From NCBI GenBank assembly GCA_028874175.1, contig JAPPLN010000081.1:1-46609 (forward strand): DNA of 46,609 nucleotides, read 5' to 3'. The notes beneath the pieces are model-generated. The model was given only the letters and a program-made list of their open reading frames with translations, was not told the DNA's origin and did no database searches. Positions within the stretch are counted from its first letter, which is position 1. Each line of letters starts with the position of its first letter. Source of the DNA: Chloroflexota bacterium. Its GTDB lineage: Bacteria; Chloroflexota; UBA11872. This document shows, piece by piece, positions 22,300 through 31,252 of this stretch. A program made the translations under genes and the position numbers.

Positions 22300-23977
22300 C
22301 TAGGGGGTGACCGGGTTCGGCTGGCTTTCAGCCCAGCCCTTGAGCTCCAGGAAGCGGTCGTGGTGCTCTTCCATGTACCGGTCGAGAATCCCCAGCATTT
22401 CCTCGATGCCCTGTTCCACGGACACCTCGCCCAACATGACCTTGCTATTGCTGGCGTACCCGGACTGCGCCACCATTTCCTGCCACGCCGGATGCATGCG
22501 CTGCTGGTAGGCGGGGTTGTCGCTTTCCAGGTAGTGCAGTTGCTGCACGTGATTCTCGGGCGGTCCCGCCGCGTATTCGGGTGAGCGCACCACATCCTTG
22601 CGCCAGGTAACAGAGCCTCGGTCAATCGCCACACGCGATTGGGTCTTCGGTCCCGCCAGGTACAAGAGCCACTCGACCACGGCTTCGGTGTTGCCGCGCA
22701 GGTCGGCCATCTGGGTGATCAAGTGCGGCTCGTCGCTGAACTTCTGTGGCTGCGGGCCGCGCGGTCCTTCCGGCAGAGGGATCAAGGCCCAAGGGAAGCG
22801 ATCCTTGATGCGGTTGATGGGTCCGCCCACGCCGCCGCCCCAGTGGAAGAACCCAATCTTCCCGTTCGAGAACGGTTCGCCGGCATCGCCTCTGATCTCC
22901 CGGTACCGTGCGCGCGACGGTACCACGCCCTCTTCGAGCACAAAGTCCCGGAGCATCCGCAACCCAACGTCCGCGCCGGAATCAAACACGGTCCAGCGCG
23001 TGGCGTCCTTGTTGTAGTACATCAGGTTCTCTTCGTCGGACAGCGCCCAGCCCCACGAGATGGCATTGCTACTCACAAGCGTCCCGGAGTCCCATAAGCC
23101 ATAGCTTTCCGTCTCGGGGTCGGTGATGCGCCTTAAGGCGTCAGAAAACTCGGTCTGGATGCCCCAGTTCCCAGGCGTTGGAAACTCGACGCCCGCGCTC
23201 TCCATTAACGCCAGATTGGCCGAGAGGACGTTCAAGTTGCCCTGGTAGGGCAGGCCGTGGAACGGCCCTCGCAACCCATCACGGTGCGGGAAGGGGGCGT
23301 TCGTTGACCAGGTTCACGCTGGATTCGTCGGGGCACCAATACCAGTCGGTGGGATCGAAGTCGTCATGCTTCTGCAGTACGTCGTCAATAACCGTGAACG
23401 CGCCGTCGGTCAGGAACTGAGCCGCGAACCAGCCCGGCATGAGCACGGCCTCGGGCTGCGTACCCGCGGCGATCATGATGGCGATCATTTCCTGGTTCGC
23501 GTCCGGCGAGAGGACGAACTTCACGTCGATGTTGGGGAACTCCCTGGCGAAGTTGTCCAGCGCCCAGCCCATGGCGGCGCCGCGCGGACCGGAGGTGTGG
23601 TCGGAGTGAAAGACGAACCGTACTGGCGGGGCCTGCGGTGCAACTTCGACGATCTTCTCGACGACTTTCTCGACTTCCTTCGTAACGACTTTTTCAACGA
23701 CTTTCTCGACCGGGACTTCGACGACCTGCTTGACCTCTACCACCTTCTCGACTGGAACTTCCTCGCGGACGACGTTCACGACCTGTTGGGTCACGATTCG
23801 CTCGACTTGCTGAGTGACGATCTTCTCGACCGGAACTTCTTTGACCACGACCCGTTCTACGGGCACTTCCTTGGTCACGATCTTCGTTTCAGCTTCGCCG
23901 CAGGCCGCCAGCGCGACTGCGCTGATCGCTCCGGTTGCCCCGATCAGAACTCGGCGTCGTGTGATGTTGGCTTTCAT
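22300..23977 (-). pseudogene. ABC solute-binding lipoprotein gene split by a frameshift
   Basis: ATG 23977 (GGGAGG site upstream) starts MKANITRRRVLIGATG, with a lipobox LAAC and a long Val/Lys/Glu tether, then a family 1 binding domain. The frame ends at TGA 23279-23281 after NLVNERPLPAP. The next frame supplies HRDGLRGPFHGLPYQGN onward to a stop at 22300, matching MRGPQYGMPYQG of the intact homologue at 14201. Removing one base in the CCCCCTTCCCGCAC region (about 23282-23300) restores one open reading frame of about 559 codons. It may be a real loss-of-function mutation, an assembly indel, or less likely programmed frameshifting. The downstream half has its own in-frame starts but would lack the signal peptide. 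Confidence 0.85.
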
Positions 23978-24002
23978 ATCGCCTCCCGATCGGGCCAGAA
24001 CC

Positions 24003-24013
24003 AGAACGGTTCT
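24003..24013. promoter_or_regulatory. Small inverted repeat, candidate operator
   Basis: AGAAC-G-GTTCT lies 26-36 bp upstream of the ATG at 23977 on the minus strand. Its symmetry and place suit a LacI/ROK-type operator for a sugar-uptake gene, but no such regulator is in the window. Weak evidence: one short site. Confidence 0.3.
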
Positions 24014-24166
24014 AACTAGAATTACCAAGCGAATAAAGATTAGGCCACGAAACTGCTCGGCCGTCAAGCGTGAGACGGGTCGAGATCGGTGTTACTCGAA
24101 AGCGTCTGGCCTCGGAGATCTGGACCAGTCGCCGCCTACGGACAGAGAAACGTCAGCCCGGTTCAC

Positions 24167-25198
24167 CTACGGGAAGCGAACCCCGATTTTGATTGCGCGA
24201 TCCGGGGCAGCCAGGCTATCGGTTAGAGCCTGAGCCGCGTCGCGGAAACCGACCATGGGCGTGACGATGCCTTCGGAGGTGACAATCCCGCGCCGAAACA
24301 GGTCGATGGCTGTGACTCGTGCCCGTTCTTCGTCCCAAAGTGGGTACGAGCGGTCCGGGTTCCGCCACACGGCCTGACTGCCGATGATGGTTGGCCGGTT
24401 GACGTGGAACTCCTCGTCCAGGTGCAGCGTCGAGGCGTCCTTGGGGCCGTAGGGCACATGCACGATGGTGCCGCACTGGCGAATGGCGCGGATAGCTTCG
24501 TGCAGGGCGGCGGCGTTGGCCGAGGTCTCGATGGCCACGTCCACGCCGTGGTTGTCTGTGGCGCGCTTGATCCGCAGCCCCGCGTCCTCGGCGCTTGGAT
24601 CGACCGCTAGGTCAGCGCCAAGTTTCCGGGCAGTTGCTCGGCGGCTCTCGATCGGGTCGACCGCGATGACGTTCGTGGCACCGCTGCAGGCGGCGATCTG
24701 GACGGTCATCAGGCCGATCGCGCCCATGCCGAACACGGCCACCGCGTCGCCGATTCTCACGTTCCCATCGCGCACGGCCACCAGGGCCACGTGGGCCGGA
24801 TCGGAGCAGACGGCGTCGGTCTCGGAGAGACTGCCTAGTAGCCGCCAGGACTCTTCGGGCAACTGATGTTCTTCACGGATCGATCCATATCCAAAGACGC
24901 GGTCGCCCGGGGAGAGACGCGCAACCTCCGGTCCCACACCGGTGACAGATCCGACCACCATGTTCCCCACGGGACGCTCGGTCAGCGGGAGGGGTTCCGG
25001 CAGGGGTAGATAGATTCGCAGCTTCTCGTCCCAGCGTTTGCGGTGGTGTGGATTCCCCGTGAGGGAGTGGAGCTCGGTGCCGTGCTTGGGCGCGGCGAAC
25101 TCAACCCTCACGTGCACGTCCCGCGGGCCAAGCACTGGAATCTCGTATTCCCGATACCGGAACGATCGACCATCAGTCGAGACGACTTCGAGGGGCAT
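24167..25198 (-). CDS. MDR-family (zinc-binding dehydrogenase-like) oxidoreductase without zinc ligands
   Basis: A 343-residue medium-chain dehydrogenase-like protein with GGAGGA before its ATG. The Rossmann domain is clear (AVAVFGMGAIGLMTVQIAACSG, then NVIAVDPIESRR), and VAIETSANAAALHEAIR and TIVHVPYG follow the MDR pattern. The N-terminal domain has KHGTELHSLTG in place of the Cys/His catalytic zinc motif and no structural-zinc cysteine cluster, as in the GTE-type subgroup. It probably reduces or oxidises a sugar-derived metabolite with NAD(P). It lies 45 bp after a zinc-type dehydrogenase gene in the same operon. Confidence 0.85.
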   Translation of the reverse strand: MPLEVVSTDGRSFRYREYEIPVLGPRDVHVRVEFAAPKHGTELHSLTGNPHHRKRWDEKLRIYLPLPEPLPLTERPVGNMVVGSVTGVGPEVARLSPGDRVFGYGSIREEHQLPEESWRLLGSLSETDAVCSDPAHVALVAVRDGNVRIGDAVAVFGMGAIGLMTVQIAACSGATNVIAVDPIESRRATARKLGADLAVDPSAEDAGLRIKRATDNHGVDVAIETSANAAALHEAIRAIRQCGTIVHVPYGPKDASTLHLDEEFHVNRPTIIGSQAVWRNPDRSYPLWDEERARVTAIDLFRRGIVTSEGIVTPMVGFRDAAQALTDSLAAPDRAIKIGVRFP

Positions 25199-25243
25199 GT
25201 GGATTCCTCCGAACTGGTTTGCTGTTGCGGGGCGCGTCGGCGG

Positions 25244-26344
25244 TCAGTCTCCTTGGTCGAGCGGATCGATCACGGCCTTGATCACGCCGTCGCTGCTCGC
25301 GGCGTCGCGGACGAGGCTGAGCGCATCGCGGGCGGATCCGAGCGAGAAACGGTGGGTCACCATCCGCTCGAGGGGGTAACGACGTGAGGCGGCCAGGGCG
25401 ATGGCGGCGCGCACGGCGGGCTGGTTGTGACTGTTGACGCCGTGGGCGCGGACTTCCTTGCGTACCAGTTCGTTCCAGGGAAGTTCGACGCTGGCGGCGG
25501 CCGTGGAGCCGGCCATGACAAAGGTTCCGAGCGGGCGCACGGCTTCAGCTGCGACGGCCGGTGACGCGGCGCTGCCCGTCACGTCGATTACAACGTGGGC
25601 CAGGCGACCGCCCGTCAGATCGGCTATGGCCTCAAGCGTGTGCTCGTCGAAGCTCAGCGTATGGGTGGCGCCGCAGTCGCGGGCGAAGCCTAGTCGCGCC
25701 CGGTCGCCGCTCAGCCCGACTATCACGATCCGCTCGGCGCCTGCGGCATGAGCGGCAATGACGGCGGCCAGCCCTTGCGGGCCGGGTCCGAAAACGACGA
25801 CGGTGTCACCGATTCCGGCACCGCCGATGGTCTGGACCCAGCGCACGCCGTTAGCCAGGACCGCCCCGATTACGACGCCGACTTCGGGCGGAATGGCGTC
25901 GCCTACGCGGTGGACGCGGGCCCGCGACGGCAGATAGAGATGCTGCCCATAGGCGCCCCATAAGTGGGGCGTGACGCCGGCCGAAATGCGGCCGCCGTAG
26001 CCCTGGCCCTGCGCGCACATCTGGTAGCTGCCGCGCAGGCAGAGATCGCAAAGGCCGCAACCGAAGCTAGCTTCCACGATCACGCGGTCACCGACGGCCA
26101 CGCCCCAGCGTTTTGCCGAGTTCTGTCCGACCTGCTCGATACGGCCGACGATTTCGTGGCCCAGAATGGCGGGCAGGTTGCGGCCCACGGCGGAGTGGCC
26201 GCCCCAATGCAAGACGTCGCTTCCGCAGATCCCAGATAGCTCCATGCGCAGGAGGCCGTCGTTTTCGCCGATGGAAGGAATCGGAAAGTCGCGTAACTCG
26301 AACGTTTCCGGCGCTACCAACACGGCGCTCGTGGTGGCGGTCAC
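25244..26344 (-). CDS. Zinc-dependent alcohol/polyol dehydrogenase (MDR family)
   Basis: A GTG start at 26344 overlaps the upstream stop by 4 bp and gives 366 residues. The catalytic zinc motif ELSGICGSDVLHWGG, the GHEIVGRIEQVG segment and the structural zinc cluster FGCGLCDLCLRGSYQMC are all present. The cofactor domain has VVVFGPGPQGLAAVIAAHAAG. This resembles sorbitol or threonine dehydrogenases (COG1063). It likely oxidises a sugar alcohol or hydroxy acid from the imported substrate. Translationally coupled to the alpha/alpha-toroid protein upstream. Confidence 0.9.
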   Translation of the reverse strand: MTATTSAVLVAPETFELRDFPIPSIGENDGLLRMELSGICGSDVLHWGGHSAVGRNLPAILGHEIVGRIEQVGQNSAKRWGVAVGDRVIVEASFGCGLCDLCLRGSYQMCAQGQGYGGRISAGVTPHLWGAYGQHLYLPSRARVHRVGDAIPPEVGVVIGAVLANGVRWVQTIGGAGIGDTVVVFGPGPQGLAAVIAAHAAGAERIVIVGLSGDRARLGFARDCGATHTLSFDEHTLEAIADLTGGRLAHVVIDVTGSAASPAVAAEAVRPLGTFVMAGSTAAASVELPWNELVRKEVRAHGVNSHNQPAVRAAIALAASRRYPLERMVTHRFSLGSARDALSLVRDAASSDGVIKAVIDPLDQGD

Positions 26345-27363
26345 GGACGGCTTGCCAGGCAGCCGATGATGGTGTCGACGTGCGCCACGAACTCGGCGGT
26401 CAGTTCCAGCGTGCGGCCCTCCGTGGGGTTGCTGTCAAAGACCCAGGAGCCGTCGTCGGCCTGGGTATCGGCGAACCAGTGCGCCAGCTTGACGGCCCAG
26501 GCCGCGTATTGCTCCTCGCCGGTGACCTGAAAGAGAAGACTGGCCCCCCAGCCGCTCTTGCAGACCTGTGGGAACTCAAACTGTCGCGGAGTGCTCTGGA
26601 TGGAGAACTGCTGGAATTCGCGCGCCAGCGAGAGGTAGTGGGGGTTGGGATCAACCATATACAGCCGGCACAGGAAGGCGGCCGACAACCCGCCCACGGT
26701 CCAGCGCTGTGGCCGTGGTTCTTGTGACTCCACGACGTGCCAGAACTGATTACTGGCGTCGAAGCTGGTAATCACGGCCTGGTCGCGACGCGAGTAGGAG
26801 TAGTAGAGGCAATTGGGCAATTTGGATTGCGCGTTCCAGACTCGCTCCAGGAATGCATAGACCTGCCGGGCCTCATTCAGCCGGCCGAGCGCGATACAGG
26901 CCAGCCCGCAACCGCAGGTGTAGGGCAGGTCCATGACGTCCCCGAGGGTTCCATCGGGATCGCGGTCGTTGGCAAAGCCGCCGGAGGACCGGTCCTGCAT
27001 GGTGAGGATGAACGCGAGGCCGCGTGCGCTGATGTCGAACTGGCGGGCCATGTGAGCGCCGTAGATTAGGGTGGCGTTGCGGTAGGCGTAGGCGTCGTAG
27101 AGACGGCGATGGCCGCGGTCGAAGTCGCCGTCCGGCGTGAGCATGTGTTCGCGAATCCATCCGCAGACGGCGGTGGCGGCCTGGGTGTGGCCGGAAACCG
27201 AGAGGGTCCACGGCAAGCGGTAGAAGCGGAAGCCCTCGTCGGCAGATTCAACCACTCCGTCCAAGCCGATCCGCGCCAGGATCCAATCCGCGCCGCGGCG
27301 CTTGGTTTCCGTTAGCCGTCGGATGGCCAAACGTCTCTGTGACCAACTTCCAGGCTGGATCAT
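26341..27363 (-). CDS. Alpha/alpha-toroid (six-hairpin glycosidase-like) protein
   Basis: ATG 27363 gives MIQPGSWSQ and 340 residues; an in-frame TTG two codons earlier is less likely. The sequence is a series of helix pairs with aromatic and Gly-rich loops (AADWILARIG-like, GHTQAATAVCGWI, AYRNATLIYGAHMARQF, SSGGFANDRDPDG, YTCGCGLACIALGRL, YAAWAVKLAHWFADTQADDGSW), as in six-hairpin glycosidases and terpenoid-cyclase-like toroids. I cannot locate a catalytic pair with confidence, so enzyme class is open. It is overlapped by the zinc dehydrogenase gene (GTGA) and follows a permease gene, placing it in carbohydrate processing. Confidence 0.6.
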   Translation of the reverse strand: MIQPGSWSQRRLAIRRLTETKRRGADWILARIGLDGVVESADEGFRFYRLPWTLSVSGHTQAATAVCGWIREHMLTPDGDFDRGHRRLYDAYAYRNATLIYGAHMARQFDISARGLAFILTMQDRSSGGFANDRDPDGTLGDVMDLPYTCGCGLACIALGRLNEARQVYAFLERVWNAQSKLPNCLYYSYSRRDQAVITSFDASNQFWHVVESQEPRPQRWTVGGLSAAFLCRLYMVDPNPHYLSLAREFQQFSIQSTPRQFEFPQVCKSGWGASLLFQVTGEEQYAAWAVKLAHWFADTQADDGSWVFDSNPTEGRTLELTAEFVAHVDTIIGCLASRP

Positions 27364-27433
27364 GTCCAACCTGCTCCTGACGTTATCGGAACCCGCAGCG
27401 CCAGCCTAGCGGAGGCTAGACGGCGAACTTGTT

Positions 27434-28384
27434 CTAGGCGCGCTCGCCCTCGTAGTACACCCAGCGACGCGCACTTAGAAACTGCACGATCGTCAAGAAC
27501 AAGATGATTAGGAAGAGGACCCAGGCTATGGCCGACGCATATCCCATGTTGAACGCCCGGAAACCCATCTGATACAGCAGTAGCAGGATGAACAGCGTGG
27601 CGTCGGCCGGGCCACCATCGGTAATGATGAGCGCCGCGGTAAAGACCTGGAAAGACCCGATGACGCCGATCACCGAGGTTAGAAAGATCTGCGGCGTCAT
27701 CATCGGGATCGTGACGTTGCGGACTTTAGCCCACCATCCTGCGCCGTCGATTTCGGCGGCTTCGTAGAGGTGTTGGGGAATGCCCTGGAATCCGGCCAGG
27801 AAAATGATCATGGTGGTCCCAACGGTCCAGAAGCTCATGATGATGAGCCCTGGCATCGCCCACGAGGTGGAACCGAGCCAGTTCGGCCCACTCACGCCAA
27901 GTGGCTCCAGGAAAATGTCCAGGAAGTTGTTGAGCAGGCCGTTTGGCTGCAAGACCCAGAACCAGAGGACAGCCGTAGCCACGCCGGTGGTAATCGAGGG
28001 CAGGTAGAAACACGTGCGGTAGATCGCGATGCCTCGAACTTTCTGATTCAACAGTCCGGCAATTACGAACGAGATGAGGAGAACTCCCGGTACGTGGAAC
28101 GCCACGTAATAGGTGGTGTTGTAGACCGCCTGGACGAATCGAGGGTCATCGGCAGACAGCAGTCGAACGTAGTGATCTAGCCCCAACCACTTGATGTCGC
28201 CGATGAAGCTCCACTCCGTCAGGCTTACGTAGAACGAAAAGAAAAACGGCCCCGCGATGAAGACGATGAAGCCAAGCAGCCAGGGCATGACGAAGAGAAA
28301 CCCTTGGGTCTCGCGCCAAGTCCAACCGGGAAGCAGCACGCGGCGCCTGCGCCGTGGGAGTTCTGGCTGATCGGCTAACGCCAT
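27434..28384 (-). CDS. Sugar ABC transporter permease (MalF/UgpA type)
   Basis: A 316-residue inner-membrane permease with AGAGGA before the ATG. About six transmembrane segments are visible, starting FLFVMPWLLGFIVFIAGPFFFSFYVSL. The EAA loop that docks the ATPase is LYEAAEIDGAGWWAKVRNVTIPMM (about residues 206-229). The C-terminus FLSARRWVYYEGERA is nearly the same as that of the second MalF-type permease at 30218, so the two are paralogues. No second (MalG-type) permease or ATPase is adjacent. It may share the one at 29281 or form a homomer. Confidence 0.93.
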   Translation of the reverse strand: MALADQPELPRRRRRVLLPGWTWRETQGFLFVMPWLLGFIVFIAGPFFFSFYVSLTEWSFIGDIKWLGLDHYVRLLSADDPRFVQAVYNTTYYVAFHVPGVLLISFVIAGLLNQKVRGIAIYRTCFYLPSITTGVATAVLWFWVLQPNGLLNNFLDIFLEPLGVSGPNWLGSTSWAMPGLIIMSFWTVGTTMIIFLAGFQGIPQHLYEAAEIDGAGWWAKVRNVTIPMMTPQIFLTSVIGVIGSFQVFTAALIITDGGPADATLFILLLLYQMGFRAFNMGYASAIAWVLFLIILFLTIVQFLSARRWVYYEGERA

Positions 28385-28588
28385 GACGGTCCTCTTCTAG
28401 CCTGTCGTGGCGTGGCATCGGACAGTTCGATGCCGAACTGGGCGCGCGAGTTTACCGCGCAGGCAGGACTCGCGCCGCCTTGAAGCAACCCCGGACGACA
28501 CGAGGTGGCCTGGCACGTGGTTCTGAGCAACCCTCGCTCCACTACGGTACGCGCCAAGCAGGACGCGGCAGAGATGGCTGCTGAGTGG

Positions 28589-29194
28589 TTAGTAGTCCTC
28601 GGCGACGGTGGTGCGGATGTAGCGGACGGAGTAGTGGACGTCGTCCGGATAGCCATCCTCGGACCATGCCGGGATGGCGCCCATGCCTGCCACGCGCACT
28701 CGATGCGAGGGCGGGATCTCGAACACCGCGCAGCTCATGCCGGCAACCGGCAGCGCGTGGTAGGAGCCGCCCTGCTGCAAGAGGTCAGCGCGCAGGTGCA
28801 TCCCCCACAGGTTGTCCACACGGAAGCGCGCAGACACGGCGCGTTCGTTCTCGCCGTCGTGCCTGAAGCTGTCGATCGTGTCGCACTCGACCAGGATGGA
28901 TCCCGGCGGCGTGCAGGCGCTGCCGATGACGGCGACCTGAACCATGGGATGGTCTTCCTCGATCACAATCCAGTCGGACGGCGTCTGCGTGGTGGCGGTG
29001 GAGCCGTCCGTGGTCTTGATTGGAAACAGCTCGATGCCGTGGCGTTCGCCGCCAACCCAGACGCGGTCCACGAGCACGTTGGGGTAGTTGAATGGGAACT
29101 CGTACTCGTAGGTCGTGAGATTGAGCGCCTTGCGCTGGCGCGGCGGGTCGTTCGGATAGCCGGTAATGCGCTTGTCGGCGGCTTCAGTTGCCAT
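28589..29194 (-). CDS. Hypothetical protein, unknown function
   Basis: A 201-residue soluble protein with a good ribosome site (GGAGCGAC). I recognise no family. The sequence looks mostly beta-strand (YEYEFPFNYPNVLVDRVWVGG, DWIVIEEDHPMVQVAVIGSA, SILVECDTIDSF, VSARFRVDNLWGMHLRADLL, CAVFEIPPSHRVRVAGMGAIPAW), suggesting a small beta-sandwich or cupin-like fold. No signal peptide or membrane segment. It is sandwiched between permease genes of a sugar transporter, so a role with the same substrate is inferred. Confidence 0.65.
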   Translation of the reverse strand: MATEAADKRITGYPNDPPRQRKALNLTTYEYEFPFNYPNVLVDRVWVGGERHGIELFPIKTTDGSTATTQTPSDWIVIEEDHPMVQVAVIGSACTPPGSILVECDTIDSFRHDGENERAVSARFRVDNLWGMHLRADLLQQGGSYHALPVAGMSCAVFEIPPSHRVRVAGMGAIPAWSEDGYPDDVHYSVRYIRTTVAEDY

Positions 29195-29280
29195 CAGTCG
29201 CTCCTGTTCTCAGGCAGGCTGTCGCCCAACGATGGACGCACGATCGGGCCTGCCGGTAGCAGTGCAAGAATCCATGGGTT

Positions 29281-30213
29281 TTATCGCCCGGCGATCCCGG
29301 TCAGCGCGACGCCGCGAATGAAGTAGCGCTGAGCCGAGAAAAAGATGACGAGGACCGGAATCAGCATGACGACTGATGCCGCCATCATGAGGTTCCAGCG
29401 GGTAAGTCCGGCGCCGCCCCCCACTTCGGTGTAAAGGAAAAAGCGCAGGTACAGGGCCAGCGTGCGCCACTCCTCACTGTTCAGGAAGATCAGGGGGTTG
29501 AGAAAGTCGTTCCAGTGATGGATGAAGGAGAAGATGGCGGAGGCGGCCAGGGCGGGCTTGGATAGCGGGAGCATGATCCGCCAGTAAATACGGAAATAGG
29601 AGGCCCCATCAACAAGGGCGGCCTCGTCCAGTTCGCGCGGCAACTGGAGCATGAACTGTCGAATCAGAAAGACGTAGAACGCGCCGCCAAATGCGCCGCC
29701 TCCGAACCACCATGGAACGATCAGCGGCAGCGGTGTATCAATCCATCCGAGGGTCCTGAAGAGGACAAATGTGGGGACTAACGTCACTATACCTGGCAGC
29801 ATCAAAGTGGATAGTAAGATGATGAATAATACGCGCTTACCAAAGAACTCAAGCCTGGCGAAGCCAAAGGCTATCAGCGACGAAGTCAACACTGTTCCGA
29901 GTGTGGCAAGGACCGCTATCATCAAGGTGTTTCCGAAGTAGCGCGCCAAATTCGACGTCTCAAAGGCGGTAATGTAATTTCCGAAGACCACGGGATTCGG
30001 AATCCACTGCGGCGGAAACAGGAATTCGCGCCCGAATTCCTTCAGTGACGTTGACACCATCCACAGCAGCGGCAGCAGGGAAATCACCGCCACGAAGAAG
30101 AGCGTCGCGTAACCGACGAGGTGCCCGAGCGTGGTTTGACCATAGGCCAGGAGCGTGCGCCGCCTGGTGGTGCCTTCACGTGCCTGAAATGAGATCTGGC
30201 CGATCCTCTGCAC
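29281..30213 (-). CDS. Sugar ABC transporter permease (MalG/UgpE type)
   Basis: A GTG start at 30213 gives 310 residues. The first membrane segment is LVGYATLFFVAVISLLPLLWMVSTSL, and the EAA loop ELDEAALVDGASYFRIYWRIMLPLSKPAL (about residues 194-222) is characteristic of MalG partners. It starts 4 bp after the upstream MalF-type permease stop, so the two form the inner-membrane heterodimer for the binding protein at 31253. An alternative ATG exists further in, but the GTG keeps the coupling. Confidence 0.93.
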   Translation of the reverse strand: MQRIGQISFQAREGTTRRRTLLAYGQTTLGHLVGYATLFFVAVISLLPLLWMVSTSLKEFGREFLFPPQWIPNPVVFGNYITAFETSNLARYFGNTLMIAVLATLGTVLTSSLIAFGFARLEFFGKRVLFIILLSTLMLPGIVTLVPTFVLFRTLGWIDTPLPLIVPWWFGGGAFGGAFYVFLIRQFMLQLPRELDEAALVDGASYFRIYWRIMLPLSKPALAASAIFSFIHHWNDFLNPLIFLNSEEWRTLALYLRFFLYTEVGGGAGLTRWNLMMAASVVMLIPVLVIFFSAQRYFIRGVALTGIAGR

Positions 30214-30217
30214 GCGC

Positions 30218-31156
30218 CTACGCCCCTTCGCCTTCGTAGTAGACCCAACGGCGACTGATGGCGAACTGGATCAGTGTGAAGATCAGGATCACGCCAAGGA
30301 GCACCCAGCCGAGCGTGGCGGCGTAGCCCATGCGGAAATTCTCGAATGCGTGGCGATACATCCAGAGGACATAGAACAGCGTGGCGTGCTTCGGGCCGCC
30401 GTTGGTCGCGATATAGGCGGTCGCGAAGACCTGGAACGAGCCAATGATTCCAAGAACGAGGTTGAAAAAGATCACAGGGCTGATCATGGGTACGGTGACG
30501 TGCCAGAAGCGACGGAACTTGCCGGCGCCGTCGATGGAGGCAGCTTCAACCAGAGTCTCCGGAACGGCTTGCAGGCCGGCGAGAAAGATGACCATCTGTC
30601 CGCCGACGTGCCAGAGGCTCATGATGATGAAGGCCGGCTTGGCCAGGTTCGGGTCGGTCAGCCAGCCCTGCTTGGGAACGCCGAACCAGCCGAGGATGGC
30701 GTTAAAGATGCCGAACTCGGGGTTGTACATGTACACGAACAGCACGACGAAGGCCACGGTGGGAGTAACGGTGGGCAAATAGAGGGCAGTTCTGAACACG
30801 TTGATTCCGCGCAGCTTCTGGTTGAGCAGGAGCGCCATGAAGAGCGCCAGCAGTAGCTGTATCGGTACGGCCAGCAGGGTGTAGAAGGCCGTGTTGCCCA
30901 GGGCCGTAAGAAACAGGTGGTCCGACACCATGCGTTCGAAGTTGCTGAATCCGACGAATTCGGGCGGTCCCAGGAGGTCGTACTTCGTGAAACTCAGGAA
31001 CAGCGAGTAGATCATGGGGAAGGCCGTAAAGAGGGCAAAACCCGCGATCCACGGACTGATAAACAAGTAGCCGACCAGGTGGCGGCGCCAGCGGATGGAC
31101 CGCAGGCCAGTCTTGGCTGGCGGGGTGGGTCGCAATTGAGCCGTGTGGCTAGCCAC
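30218..31156 (-). CDS. Sugar ABC transporter permease (MalF/UgpA type)
   Basis: A GTG start at 31156 gives 312 residues with six predicted membrane segments, beginning LVGYLFISPWIAGFALFTAFPMIYSLFLSF. The ATPase-docking loop is LVEAASIDGAGKFRRFWHVTVPMI (from about residue 202). The C-terminus FAISRRWVYYEGEGA matches the paralogue at 27434. It lies downstream of the binding-protein gene across a very strong stem-loop and directly upstream of the MalG-type partner. No ABC ATPase gene follows. Confidence 0.93.
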   Translation of the reverse strand: MASHTAQLRPTPPAKTGLRSIRWRRHLVGYLFISPWIAGFALFTAFPMIYSLFLSFTKYDLLGPPEFVGFSNFERMVSDHLFLTALGNTAFYTLLAVPIQLLLALFMALLLNQKLRGINVFRTALYLPTVTPTVAFVVLFVYMYNPEFGIFNAILGWFGVPKQGWLTDPNLAKPAFIIMSLWHVGGQMVIFLAGLQAVPETLVEAASIDGAGKFRRFWHVTVPMISPVIFFNLVLGIIGSFQVFATAYIATNGGPKHATLFYVLWMYRHAFENFRMGYAATLGWVLLGVILIFTLIQFAISRRWVYYEGEGA

Positions 31157-31176
31157 GCGGACAGGTCCACGTGCGA

Positions 31177-31217
31177 GTGAAGCCCCGGCGCCCGCCGGTG
31201 CGGGCGCCGGGCTTCAC
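31177..31217 (-). promoter_or_regulatory. Very strong stem-loop between binding-protein and permease genes
   Basis: On either strand GTGAAGCCC and GGGCTTCAC, then GGCGCCCGC and GCGGGCGCC, form an 18-bp stem with one bulged C, closed by a CGGT tetraloop. It starts 35 nt after the binding-protein stop and ends 20 nt before the permease start (minus strand). There is no U tract. Placement is like the malE-malF intercistronic structure that favours binding-protein mRNA over permease mRNA. Confidence 0.7.
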
Positions 31218-31252
31218 AGCCAAACTACGTCCTGCAGGCTGCACGAGCGGCG

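Noticed and set aside
23279..23281. TGA in the binding-protein gene as a selenocysteine codon, given selC in the window
   Set aside because: Sequence after the TGA in the same frame is not homologous to the family. Homology continues in a different frame, so this is an indel and not readthrough.
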